A stretch of 64,000 bases of DNA, from positions 8,565,501 to 8,629,500 of the forward strand of contig JACDQD010000102.1 in assembly GCA_019843655.1 (NCBI GenBank), read 5' to 3'. The position numbers were made by a program, and so were the translations under genes. Position 1 is the stretch's first letter. Every line of letters starts with the position of its first letter. The notes beneath the pieces are model-generated. The model saw nothing but the letters and a program-made list of their open reading frames with translations. It had not been told where the DNA came from and did no database searches. Origin of the DNA: Lethocerus indicus (lineage: Eukaryota > Arthropoda > Insecta > Hemiptera > Belostomatidae). This document shows positions 35,907 to 48,249 of this stretch, piece after piece.

Positions 35907-38900
35907 CCAATAAACTCTAAGCCTTGAGAAACGTTTTACCGCTATTTTATGCCTGGATGATTCGACGCTGCAGAAATGGTGCTAGCGCAAGAAATTTTGT
36001 GCCGGAGGGTTGGAGGAGTGTGGGAGTGAATTCGATCGGTTGGGGGGCGGATAAGTCGGGGGCGATGGGGACGAGGGAGGTGAGGAATCCCGTTTTAAAT
36101 GAAAGTATTCGAACCTTTGACATCCGAATTCTCGCCCCTCCCTTCTCTCCCCGGACTGTCCGGGAGAGAGTCCACGACCCCTCCGGGACACTTTGAAGTC
36201 AGAAACTGGCGCGTTCGTTCGAGGGGCTTACCCGCCGCCCCCTTTCACCCCAACCCCCCCTGTCGCCCGTTATACGATAACAGGAGAACCAAGAAAGAGT
36301 AGGAGAGAGAGTGCGGGGAGATGGTGTCGATATTAGAGAACAGCTGCTCAGACCTGGAACCGGTTACAATCGATTGTTCTTCCCTTTCAGACCCCAACCG
36401 ACCGAGCTAACCGAGGGGCCACCATCTAAGTCTACCCAATAGGAGACTCTATTAACTTATTTCACCAAATGTATACTTTAATTATTATTAACGGATAGAC
36501 GATCCGCTTGTGGGGAATAATTCCAGATCTAGTTCTTGATATCATGACGAAAATGGGAAACTTGATAACAGGGAATTGATAACAACTTTAATATCTGGTG
36601 GTATAGAAAAATTTGAAACTACATTTTTTGTTTCATAAACTGGGCACCAGAATACTAAATTATCCATGTATTAAAATTGTATTCAAATTCTCTCTTAATA
36701 CATTATTCCGCCTTGCTTTATGTGAGCGGTTAAAAGTATTTAGCGGCCTTCAAAAGATCAACTGTAGACTTATTCTAGTGATTTCAAAAGAAGAAAGCTA
36801 ACTGGTTAACGAATTAACATTAGAGCTCTGAATTGCTATTAACTATATCTGCCGGAAATAATCATTTGAACGAGCCAGCGGCATGGGTCCGGGCGTATTT
36901 ACTGGCTAATGGAAATTTATAAAAATGTTTCTGATGGTTGCCCTAACATATAACCAGGTGAATCATCACCCCACTTGGACTCCTTGTCTTTTTTAATTTT
37001 ATTGTTCACATAACCCCTCCTGCCCGGGTTATGAAATTGATGGTTGGGAGGGGGGGAGCCCCCCTATACCTGGTGCCGGTGTCTAACTGTCCCTTCCCCA
37101 CCATGCTCCGTCTCTTGCTTTTAAACCTCTCTTCATAGCACCTGCCTCTATCCCCCCTTCACTGTTCCCCTCGTCGGCCGTTCATAGACGAAACTCCCGA
37201 GGCTCAACCGTGCATATTCCTCGCACGTACCCGAGAAACTGCGAATAATCAGCCGGGCACATAATTTACTCGGCTTCCGGCGTGGGCTTGGCGTTTATTG
37301 CACGTTTTGCACTAAGTGCCCCCGACTTGGACTCGACTGCAGGCCGTGTTTCTTTTTTTCGAAGGAGGAGTCTACGAATTCCTAGACGCCGAAACTGTTC
37401 CAGCCGTGTAATTGCTTGGGGATAGAAAACGGAGAAATTTGTGATATTTCAAACTCTCGCCTCCCAATAACATAAATAAAGGGTGAATCGTTTAATCATA
37501 TTTTATCTCACAGGTGATGAAGTCAATTGCATAAATCCGAAACTGATTTCCACCGCAAAATCGAAACCTTCGATTGATATTTCAATCCCTAGCATATTCA
37601 TTACTTGTATGAAATTGCACATTGCATGTGGTAAACCCTCAGCCCGAAATCCCATTCAAATTGTATCACTAATTTATGATCAGCGTCGAGAATGGACCAA
37701 CTTTATCCACGTTAATCGTATTTCTATAACAAATGTAATGCAAACTGCTGAGAATGAAAATATTAATATAACTGTCCTTATATTATTTTCCCGCTCCGTA
37801 TGGAACGTTTCTGTTAGCACATTGAAGTTATTAGTAGGACATTTGCCAGAATGAACCCAATAGATTTTAACTAATTGCAAGGTGTTGCGAAGGGGACTAG
37901 CAGCACTGGTGCAGGACAAATGGGGAATATAAAGCCGGAATTATAGTTATAAATAGGTAAACCACCGCCATAAATCTCCTTAAATCTCGGTTTAATACTG
38001 GCCACGCGTATGGCGCGAGGGAGGGGGAAAGCTCCCGTGCTAAATGGCGTGTGCCGGATCATGGAATTTTCCAGACCATAATCACGAGACCGGCGTTGTC
38101 TGGTGATTGTGCGGTCGCTTACGGTCCCCCCGTAATGAATAGATCTACGCCTAGACATGTTGGCGAAGGGCCGGGATATCGTTAACCATGTACTCGAATT
38201 GGTAACTGCAAGAAATGTGGGAGAGATTAATTTTTATCAGTCCCGGATTAAAAACCATCTTGGGGCCATATTTTTCGTCTATTGTTGTAATATCGTTTAG
38301 TATTAAATGGATTACAATCAAAATCGTAAATGTCGGCCTAACATTTCGGTGCGGACATTTAGAGTAATTCGCGCTATACCGGTATCTCGCGCCTGAGTAA
38401 TATTTTCTTCCATGGGGCCCCATTTCGGAACGGACCCCTCACCGAGCCTAATGGGCGTACGCCGCCGCCCTATCTGTTCGGTAGGGGTTAAAACTGTCGT
38501 TACCATTGGTGCCGCCTTGCGTGTCCCAACTGAACGACGGATGGTGTTTTTTTGGGGGTGATTTTTTTTCCATATTTTAAAATCATAATTATCTGTCCAC
38601 TCCGATATAATATAACGGGCAATTTAGTCCCGATATTATAATAACGGTGGTAATAACAAAGGCGATAAGCGCGGAGAGTGTCGCGCTCGGACAGTTCGCC
38701 ACCGCCGGCCCACCTGGCGACCGCTATCTTTATTTTCTGAACGGATGCGTCGTGCGTGATATGGCTAGCTGTCGAACGTCGAGCTCTGATCATAATCTGA
38801 TTTTCAAGCTTGTAATTTCGTTGCTCGAAATTGTATATTCAGTGTATACTGGATGTAATTTAGAGTGTGTACTTTATCATTATAAAGTGATGGTAAATTA

Positions 38901-39153
38901 GATCATACAGTACAAATGTAGAGAATCGATAAAAATAGTTTATAAAATAATTCTAATTTATAATCTGTAATCTCGCCGAGCTTTTTACAATATTTTCGAC
39001 CTTAATGAGACAGACAATCGTGAAGCTGATGAAACGTATTGAACGCGTACGAAAATTATATTAACTGTTTTTTAGTGATGGAAACTGATAGACTGGCGGA
39101 GAGCTTACTGTAAAGGAGTGTGGAGCCACCTTTTACTTTAGCCGGGTGAGGGA

Positions 39154-39216
39154 CAGCTGGTAGTCACAACACAGCTGTTCCTCTCGACTCTCGGTGTATG
39201 TAACCGAGCGCACGTG
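39154..39216. promoter_or_regulatory. E-box cluster
   Basis: CAGCTG at 39154-39159 and 39172-39177, and CACGTG at 39211-39216, lie in 63 bp of moderately GC-rich sequence. It is a candidate bHLH-bound intronic enhancer. Only the motif matches are seen. Confidence 0.35.
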
Positions 39217-42195
39217 GGAGCCCTTCTGGCGTCCATCTCCCATTCTCTAGCCGGCCCGGCTCCAGACACAACAAACGTCGGACAACCGCACGTCATACTG
39301 CCAGCTTCATCCTTTCCGCTCAGCGCACTCGGGGGTTCAAAAACAGTTGTTCAGAAATTCATTATTTTGTTTAAACGTCGCAATTCAAAATGTAGTATAA
39401 CGTTTTAACGAAATACAATCTCAAATGCTAGCTTGTTACTTTTGTATATTCGGTATAAATATTACTTTCGATTGCACAAATTTATGACAGTTGAAGTTAT
39501 TCCCGACATACCGAGAGGCACCATGATTTTGTTTTTAGAAATCCTTTGGTTTGTCAAACTTCAATTTATCCTCTGATACTTATTTTTTCTATTTTCTCAG
39601 TAATGTTGTGACGCGTTGTTTCCACGCCTGTGGTAATAGAAGGAAAACGTACCCGCCTGACGTATAAAATTCGGCCGACGCTCCAGTCCGATTTCACAAG
39701 AAGTTTCCTTCAACCTCGATAGTTAAATGAGATCGAAACCACTTTACGTTTTTTTTCCACTTCCTGCCAGACTCGCTGGCTCGACCCTTAACGACTTTTC
39801 GGAAAGTTAAACACAACCGTCGCCGGCCGCAAAGTGAATGAGGACGGGCCCCAGAAATATGAAAGTCCTCCCTCATCCTTTTTCATAATCCTTCTCCAAT
39901 GAGACGGTTGGGACAGTCCACCGGGGGGCGGGCTGTGTACCTTTTATAAAGAAGGAAATAAGAGCCGAGAGATTTCTTTCTTCTTTTAGATCCATTGTTC
40001 GGGCGTTGAAAGGCGGAACTTATTCGTTTTTTTTCTATGTGTGCACCGTCGTTGTTTTACGTCGCTGCGGACAAGTTTAAGCCTGTCTGCCCCTCCAGCT
40101 TTCCTGGGCTGTTTGCTTTTAGGATTCAAACCCCCCGCTACTCTCACTTGTTCGAAAGAATTGGATATTTTAGGATGTTTCCGTTAAAGTGTCGCTTTAG
40201 CTTTTCTAGACAATTATTTCCGCTTCCCCGGCAGTGATTATTTTTAGTTGTGGACCATGTTTTTATTTTGTACTACTCAATTAAAACCACGGTGATAAAA
40301 GTATTTTTCAACTTTCAGTCGCTACTGTATTCAGTAAATAAATTACCGAGATGCATAGGCCTAGGATATCCTGCTGAATTTTACTTCCCTTAAAACTTAC
40401 ATATTAAAGGTCATTATTGTAACAGCATTTCTTATGGAAATTTTGAGCTCTTAATAGTTCTAGCGATGAATGCATAATATAAGTAACCAATAATTATATG
40501 AAAGGAAATATCCCGAGAATCTGATTACTTGATACGCCGCATTTGTGTATTCTGTCGCTTTTTCGACATGCTCTAATTGACACGACTTACTGAAATGAGG
40601 TCGTAAAAGGAACTAGGGAGTTATCACTGTTAAAACGTCTGAGCGGAGTGGAATGGGCCGGGGTAGATGGGGGATAAACCTAGACTTTAGTGAAAGGGTC
40701 AGAATTTAAGGGGGGTAAATCCGGTGCCAAATTTTAAAAGCTCCCGCATATCTGTTTGGGGCCCTCCCCTTGGAAGAGGGCCCTTCACCCTTCTTCAGAT
40801 TTGGCAATGCGCCTCCCAGCCCCTGCCACACCGCCAGACGGAGATGAATCGTCTCCTTGATAAGCTTTTGTTGCCTTCTGTAATTTATTTGTAACTATAT
40901 TATACAAATTGAAATTACGTTTTTAGAGTCGGAAACGTGTGCAATCGAGCAAAAAAGGAAATAGCTAAGTATGTTTATTTCCGCTATTATTGTTTGAGTT
41001 AACTCAATGATTTAAGGTATTCAAAATTGCATTTGGCGTATAAATGTTCGTCAGTATAATATCGCAGTAGACATTTCTGTAGAATAATTTTGCAAAACAG
41101 TTGACAAAATACCATATTTATATGGGTTTGGCGTTGGTTATTTCTCGTGGTGGCGGAAAGGGACGGGTGTCTCGGTGGGTACTGGCAGCCGAAAAGGGAA
41201 GGCGAAACTCGTCCCCAGTAAACGTTCCTCCGAACTTCCATAAAATATTTACGGCTTCGATAACATACGCCTAAAATTCGGTCGCCCTGGCGTTCGGTCT
41301 GGAATTGTCGTCTTCTTCCTTCGGTGCTCAGTTTTTTGTTGCCGCCTGCGGGGCATCTCGTATTCACCCCTAACTGTTAGGGGCGGCCTCCCTCTCGAGA
41401 AGATGGTGTGTTTGAACACGGAATTCCTAAGTTCGTTGCCGCCGTGGAGGGGGTGATGGTGGAGGGCGCGTCGTTCTTGGAGTTCGCAAACTGAATACAC
41501 TCCCGAGCAGGAGCATTAACATCATCTACCTCCGCCATTCCTAATTTCAATTGATCTCGAATCATCTTCAGAACGATCAATAGATTTAGTGTTTACGCGC
41601 TCTTTATTGGCCTAGGTCGCCTGATAATGATAGACACTGAGATCTACTCCGTTTAAAGCGTAGTTCAATATATTTCAGATCGGATATGTAATATATTTCA
41701 TTAACTGAACTAAGCTGTATGTTGGAATTTGTAAAGGAAATTAGAAACGCTGTTAGTTCAAATACGGGCGAATATGTTAGTTCAACTAATGCTGTTAGTT
41801 TCATTAAATCGAGAATATTACAGTCGTACGAGCGACTAACGGCTGGCAAACCGGTTGACTGTGTCCTCGGCTAGGAAGGGGCGCGTGGCTGAGAAGTGGT
41901 CGTCGGTACAAGGGCAGTCACAAATCGGACACAGAAGGGTAGCCGCCCGCGGGGCTGCATGAATTGTTCAACCGCTGCGGGGGTGGGCGCCCTAGGAATA
42001 GGCGGAAGGGCGCCCCGCTAAAACAAACAATAGCTGCCGGGCCCTCGGCATCCTCTAGCCATGCATACCTAAACGCGGCAGCGACCTCCCACCCCCACCC
42101 CTTCCCCCTCAACCCCTTCCACCATCCACATCTACCCGTTTATTCAGACCCCGATACCGTCCAGAATTTTATGCTTGTTATTTTGACTATTTGCC

Positions 42196-42243
42196 GCTAT
42201 CTAGGGAGACGGTAAAATAATGAGTACCGTCTCCCTAGATAGC
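42196..42243. repeat. Perfect 19-bp inverted repeat (hairpin)
   Basis: The arm GCTATCTAGGGAGACGGTA (42196-42214) is followed by a 10-base loop and its exact reverse complement (42225-42243). There is no mismatch. The stem is too short and too perfect for a typical animal pre-miRNA and does not extend into the flanks. A weaker 8-bp hairpin (CATCCGAC/GTCGGATG) lies at 42381-42399. It could be a structured RNA, a protein-binding palindrome, or the product of a template-switch mutation. Confidence 0.9.
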
Positions 42244-43448
42244 TCGGTTTTTAAATATTTTTTTTAGTCTTTGTTGAATTTTTTAAGAACCGGTCGATTA
42301 TTTCCGAAATCAGTTTCGTCAGATGAAAAATCAAAAGGTCCATCGGAAGGGTTTTTGCCCTCGTTCGGAACTCTTCCTATCATCCGACCGAGTCGGATGG
42401 ATGACCGAGTCAATCGAATCGGTAACTAATATCTAGATTAGCTTCTCGCTAGTTTCTACTAACTTATTAGTCGAGGCAATAATTCAACCTTTACTAGAAA
42501 TTTTAAGGAAACGAAAAAGGTTTACGAATTGTTTGATATTATATCAGGCCCACCGCCACCGAGTATAAAAAATGGAAGAACAAGTCACCCGTGAAAATTG
42601 CCTCCTCTCGAAAATGTTGATTAACTGCCTCGAGTGTTTGTTTAGCGCCCGCCGACCGGAAAAGCTGGAATGCGTTTTTTTAAAACAATTTCGGTCGGAT
42701 GGTCAAGTTCAATAGGGTGGCCGGGACCCCATGGCCCCACAACGCTCAGTCCCTGTACCTCCTGTCGCACCTCGGAAGGGGATGATCGCGCGCATTTCCT
42801 GCCTCCGTTATACCTTTTAATCTCTTGCGATTTTTTCAACCGCATTATCCTTTCAGAAAACTGGTCATAACGTGCATAAAGCATTAACAAACAGTACCAC
42901 GTAATATGAAACAAAATAAAGGGTACATCGTATAAATATCGGCTAATGCAACTGTTAGAATATTAAGGACATTTTAATTAATAATAAATATTGTAACTGG
43001 TTTATTTATTAGTCGAGTTGCATGGTACTACTGTTTATATTAATTATTAACATTTCTCTGAGGAATAACCGTAGTAGGCGCGACTGCATTCCAGAAAACT
43101 GTTGGATATAATTTTTGAAATTGTCCAGGGAGAGTGGCGGGCGAGAAATGTGGAGAGGTTTTTGGACTTTTACTTTTGCTCCGTGGCTCGTTTTCCTCCC
43201 TATTTTGAGGGGTTGAACAGAAATTGCGGATACGTTGAGGCGGGACGGCAGTTAGGGCTGGCTGCTCTTCCTTCCCCCCACATGATATTGCTCCCAGTAT
43301 TTCACCTGACGGCCATCCCCTTTTTCATCCCCTTCTACCATTCCCTTCATTCCGGATCTGTCCCTTTTCTTAACCCCCATTCATTGCCCTCTTCGTTTTG
43401 CCCCTTCCTATCAACCCGGAGGGTTTAAATATGCTATTTTATTTTCAG

Positions 43449-43508
43449 TTTTGATAAAGGTGAACCTTCCTGTATCGAAGACACAGACGATGGAGCTCAG
43501 ATGGCCAG
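43449..43508 (+). other. Weak candidate exon (60 nt)
   Basis: A good acceptor (TATTTTATTTTCAG, ending 43448) precedes 60 nt ending CCAG|GTTGTA. Two frames are open, including the one that would continue phase 1 from the exon at 19042-19183; that frame remains open to a TAG at 43605-43607. The donor is weak and the encoded residues match nothing I recognise, so chance is a serious alternative. Confidence 0.2.
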
Positions 43509-43925
43509 GTTGTACAGTTGTTGTTAAAGTAGGAAATGATGATTATATAGTTCTCATTCGGATAGTCACCTACCTATCACATTGGATTAAATTTACTAAT
43601 TCTTAGATTTTCCTAATCCTGGTATTTAAGTGAATGAAGGTTGTTGTTATATTATTAATAAAATACACCAATCTACACCAATATACTGCTCTGTTAAGAA
43701 CAATAATATTTCAGTCGTGCGTTAGAAGACGACAAATAAAGCTTTTCAGATCTAATAGAGTGTCAATTTAGTTACACATATTTTTATGTTATTTATATTA
43801 TTTATTTCTCTTTAAGAATTTAAAATTCATAAATGTAATTGATGCTGGGGAGGGACCGCTGCGGCTGACCATAAGGGCATACAAGCCGGTATCAATATAA
43901 AATTATATCGTTTTCTCTCATGCAG

Positions 43926-44066
43926 ATTGTCGATCCGATCGTAGGAATTTCAGTTGAAGATTTAGGGTTTAATTGCAGCTCAACTCAGACTTTGAAAACC
44001 TCTTTGGATTTCTGTTTGCTGCCTCCAGTAGTTGAAGCCGGTCGGCTTTTCTTCTTCTTCTACAAA
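43926..44066 (+). other. Weak candidate exon (141 nt)
   Basis: A pyrimidine-rich acceptor (GTTTTCTCTCATGCAG, ending 43925) is followed by 47 open codons and the donor-like AAA|GTGAGA at 44067. The length is exactly divisible by three. It would need a phase-0 partner; from the phase-1 exon at 19183 the frame hits TGA early, so it does not follow that exon directly. No domain was recognised. Confidence 0.2.
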
Positions 44067-44932
44067 GTGAGAGACCGCCCGCCGATATGAGACCGATTGC
44101 GCTATTATTCTTCCCTTCCTCCATCATTCCCTCATTCTCTTTCTCTTCCACTCATTCATTCTCATTCCCTTTTCCAACCCTCCACCACCGACCCCTTCCA
44201 CCAGTCATCATTCTCTCGTTCCAAGAGAAACTGTTCTACTTTAGATTACGGAACGTGTGCTTAGCTCTGCTTGAAATAAATAGCTTTTCTTCTCCCTTCT
44301 CTGCTGATTAGCTCACATTATCTTAGTTAGCTCAGCTACGAGAAACACTATAAGATACCTGTTTACTGTTTCCTTTCTGTACAATTTGGCTTCCGTTATA
44401 CGTTACTCTACTATCGGTGCATATAAACGTAAATAATAATTAATTAACATTTTCGTAAATATTTATAACACATATTTAGCTGATTGGCCGAATGTTTGAA
44501 AATGGTACCTACAGTATTGGAAATGTTTTCAAATCATTCAAGTTCACTTATTAAAATTTAGTTAACAATATCGTCGCCTCTCTGTTCTATAACCAAACAC
44601 AAATTTCCATAAGCAGTATACATACAGTTAGCGGCAGACGTGAACGGAAGCTACCTCTGTTTAAGAAAGTAGCAATTTCGAGCACTAGAACAAGGGTCCC
44701 CACTTTTCTGTCTCCATATCGAACTTAGATATACAGAACTAGGTAACATTTCAATTCAAATTCTGTTTATTATAGTTTGTTTCCCGAAGTTTGATCCAGA
44801 GAAATATCACTGGGCTGTGTTTAATTTCGGTTGTTCTTTCTAAAAGTTCGGGACCGCTTTCTTTGTTTCTCTTTCTTTCTCTTTCATCGCTTCTAAGTGG
44901 CCATTTTATAAATACTGTATAAGAATTCGACG

Positions 44933-44965
<33 letters not shown>
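44933..44965. repeat. (GT)10 / (GA)n compound microsatellite
   Basis: GT alternation at 44933-44952 passes directly into GA alternation. Confidence 0.93.
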
Positions 44966-45013
44966 TGTGTATTGGAGTGATGACTGCTGGCTAACCTCCA
45001 CCAACTGCCACTG

Positions 45014-45016
<3 letters not shown>

Positions 45017-45092
<76 letters not shown>
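45017..45092. repeat. (CT)38 microsatellite
   Basis: Pure CT alternation for 76 bases, the longest simple repeat here without interruption. It gives a Ser-Leu repeat frame that is not a gene. Confidence 0.97.
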
Positions 45093-45093
<1 letters not shown>

Positions 45094-48000
45094 GCTTTAC
45101 TTATGAAAGAATTATTTATTGTATGTACTCCTCCGACACTAGCCTTTCCACCACCGAGTTGGTGCGAGTGCCATTTATTTCTGGGTCAACAGTTCTCCAC
45201 CCTTTCTCTATTTCACTTCGGGAAAATAAATCTCTTTCCATTGTTTAATTTCCGAGGAGATACGTCACCTGTGTGTGCGTGTGTGTGTATGCTGGCGGGC
45301 GCTTGTGTTTCTGTGTGTGCGTATTGGAATGAAAACACGAAATAAGCGTTGCCTTCCCGCTCTCCCCTTTTCCCTTTTTCGTGTTCGGTCAAAATAGGGC
45401 TGGAATTTTGACCCGCAATATGAACCTCTCATTAATGTTAATTTCGTTAATTTGAAAATTACTGTCGGTGAAACAATAAAGCGTTAGTTTCCGTGTCCAT
45501 TTATAATTCATACTACAAAACTGAAAAAGAAATAAAACGAAATGATTGTTGGGAATTTCTTGTTATGAATTTCGAGTATCTCCAGTTATTATTAATAAAT
45601 AGAAGCACCTATTGTAATTAAGTCCAGTATTGTAAGAAGTAGATCTAATTTTGTATTAAATTTATTATAAAAATAATTAGTTATTCAATGACTGAATTTA
45701 CACAGAATATATTGTGTTAAATATACGCATAATTAGTTCTATGTTATGAAAACCCGAATATTTAATTCTTTTTTCATTTAAACGGAACTCCCGCAGCCGG
45801 TGCTGGGGGGCTCGGGTTCGTTTCCCTATTGTATTTTTGCAAATAATCTCACTTTCAATTAAAACAAAACCCCGGCACCAATTTAAAGTCCGGTTCCGAG
45901 ATTAAAATTATTAAAAGCAGATAGTGGACCGGGGTGGGGGTTCCGTCAGAGGGTGGGTCGAGATCTCTCTTTAAGATTCCGTCTAAAGAGACGTTTTGGG
46001 GTTGCGTTGGTGATGGGGGGGGGTTTGTGAGGAAGGGAAGGAGTGAGACCCCCTTTTAAAATTCTAATTGCTGATTAGATACTCGGGATGGGCTAATTAT
46101 GTCTGCGAAGGGGGTAGATTTGGATACCCCTGCAGCGTTCTTGGGCCCTGAACAACTCAATAGTATCCCCCCCCCAACAGCACAGAATCTTCCTCTTAAG
46201 GTCCCGCTGTAATTATTGAATTAAAGTTCGTTAGCCAAGTCCCCCCCATCTCTTCAACTGCTTCGAAATGGGATGGGGAGACTCCTGTCTCCATATCTCT
46301 CTTCGGGATTCACTCTTTAATCTGATTCTTATCCTTATCTTGTGTTCTTTGCTTTATACGCTTTAGAGTCTAAAGGAAAATGCGTACCATAACTCTAGTA
46401 CGGGCCATAGAAGTAGACTGCAACCGAACGCTGCAGTGCTTTTGCTTTAGAATTAATTGCATTCGAATTTTTTTTTTATGTAGAATATCGTTTTCAGAAA
46501 ATAACGTTGTATTCGTTACTCCTCTTAGTAATAACACAACATTCCGACCAGTTATAATTCGGTTCTAAATGCCCACAGTAGAGGAATCACAGCACCTCTT
46601 GGCAATTCTGTGAGGGTGAAGACTGTTCAATTTCGAACTTTCCAAACTTAAAACTTTGCCCTTCCTCCCTCCTCATTCTTTAGCGCTTAAAAAAAGAGAC
46701 TATATATACATATATATATTATAAAATAAAGAAAGTGGGATAGACAGAGAGCGAGTCATGACATGTAAAAATCGGCCCCCACGGCCCTAGCGTTCCCTTC
46801 CCCTCTGCTAGTCCGACTCGCGGTATTTGATCCGCATCTTTAGAGCCCTTTGGGAGCGGGAGGCAAGGAAGGCCGTGCCCTCGAGACGTGTCTCTTTTTC
46901 TAAAATAAACACTCCCCTACCCCCATCCGCATCCCCGTAAAACCCATACAACCCCCCAAATGTCCTTACGACCGTCGCTCGTTTAGTCGTAGTCTTCTTC
47001 GTGTCTTTTATGAATTCTCTCATTTGACTTTATGCGTTTTTCTGTCCTGTATTTTTACTTTTTTCCTGTCCGCCTCTTTCTTTCTTCCTTCTGGGGTAGT
47101 TGACTTTTCCTAAGGGGTCGCCACATGGGGAATGTTAATTCCGCCCGGCGGGGCCCAGGGTCGGAGGCACCGGGCGCCCGCTCCTATCGTCGTAAAAAAG
47201 GCAAATGCTTTTATTTTTATTTGGCCTCGCTCTCAAGGAAGAAAGAAAAACCGTACAACCAAGTCTTTATACCGTAAACAGTAAATTGGTGGTGGGGGAG
47301 AGAATATTTCGGATACATAAAAAAAGCTGGCATAATTGGAATGTACAGTTATTGTGTGAAACATTTTTAGCGCTGTAAATGTTCAACCACACGTTCTCGT
47401 CGATTATTATAATAATTGTGATTTTTTAAATTATCGTGACGACATATAATAGATTTTAAATATTGAATAATATCAACGTTCAAATCAATATCTCAGTCAT
47501 ATGTTTCTTGGCCGTATGTATTAAAATCATAATTCCCCAAGATTGCCCAATTAATGAAGCATAGTGCTAATAGCAACCACTGTACAAAACAAAACGGGAA
47601 GCACAAGAGCGCGGTCTACTGATGGATTCCAGCGTTGTCTTACGCAAGTTGGTTTGTCCCGACTTAAAATGACCAGCAAAACTCGTAAATCAAGCTCCGC
47701 ATCCCGTTCCCGCTATGATGTATCCCAACATACATTATCACCGGGGAAGAGGTGCAAATTTATAATTGCCATCCATCGGTGGAAGTGGAAGAGCTTCATT
47801 ATCGAAATGAGTAGAGAAATTCGCCGGCGCGCTAAGTGCCCCTCCCCGCCCATCGTTCAACCGGGGCATTGGCACAGCGGGATGCATAATACTACAACTG
47901 CTATTCGATTCCCTTTCATCATTTGAGCCTTTTTGATTAGGGCGCCGGCGGCATTGGCGGCCCGCACACACACGGCGAATCGACACTCGGGGACGGCCGG

Positions 48001-48195
48001 CGAATTTGAACCGGCACCGCCACAGCGTGCGAGCACCCCGCACCCCCACCCCCGCACCCCCTTGAATTTCACCAGGATCGATAGGCCCCTCCCCACATCG
48101 ACGCTTTACGAGGGGTGCGTTTTAGTTCGGGCCAGACCGTGGGGAGTGTTGAGGGGTGGGCGGAGGGGAATATTAAAGTTTAGATAACAATTACG

Positions 48196-48249
48196 CCCCC
48201 ACCCCATCCCCCATCCCCATCACCATCACCATCCCCATCCCATCCCCCA
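48196..48249. repeat. CCCCAT/CACCAT tandem tract
   Basis: Short imperfect tandem of CCCCAT and CACCAT units within a C-rich block. Confidence 0.85.

Larger units (their letters stand above)
31297..42195. other. Non-coding stretch with regulatory-looking patches
   Basis: No supported exon. Pyrimidine-rich sequence near 32400-32480 and G-rich or C-rich patches give spurious frames. An E-box cluster lies at 39154-39216, a palindrome at 35886-35906 and a G-rich quadruplex motif at 33160-33192. Two good acceptor-like sites (ending 36390 and 39600) are not followed by an open exon with a donor. Confidence 0.45.
42244..44932. other. Non-coding stretch with two weak candidate exons
   Basis: Apart from the two candidates described at 43449-43508 and 43926-44066, no coding support was seen. 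A pyrimidine-rich block at 43270-43420 and another at 44100-44220 give compositional open frames. Confidence 0.4.

Noticed and set aside
37500..37520. Further abutting acceptor-donor junctions: CAG|GTGATG at 37514, CAG|GTCTAG at 15375, AG|GTAGAT at 27952, CAG|GTGAAT at 36958
   Set aside because: The donor halves lack the GTRAGT consensus, and no second donor follows at the RS-exon distance; much weaker than RS1 and RS2.
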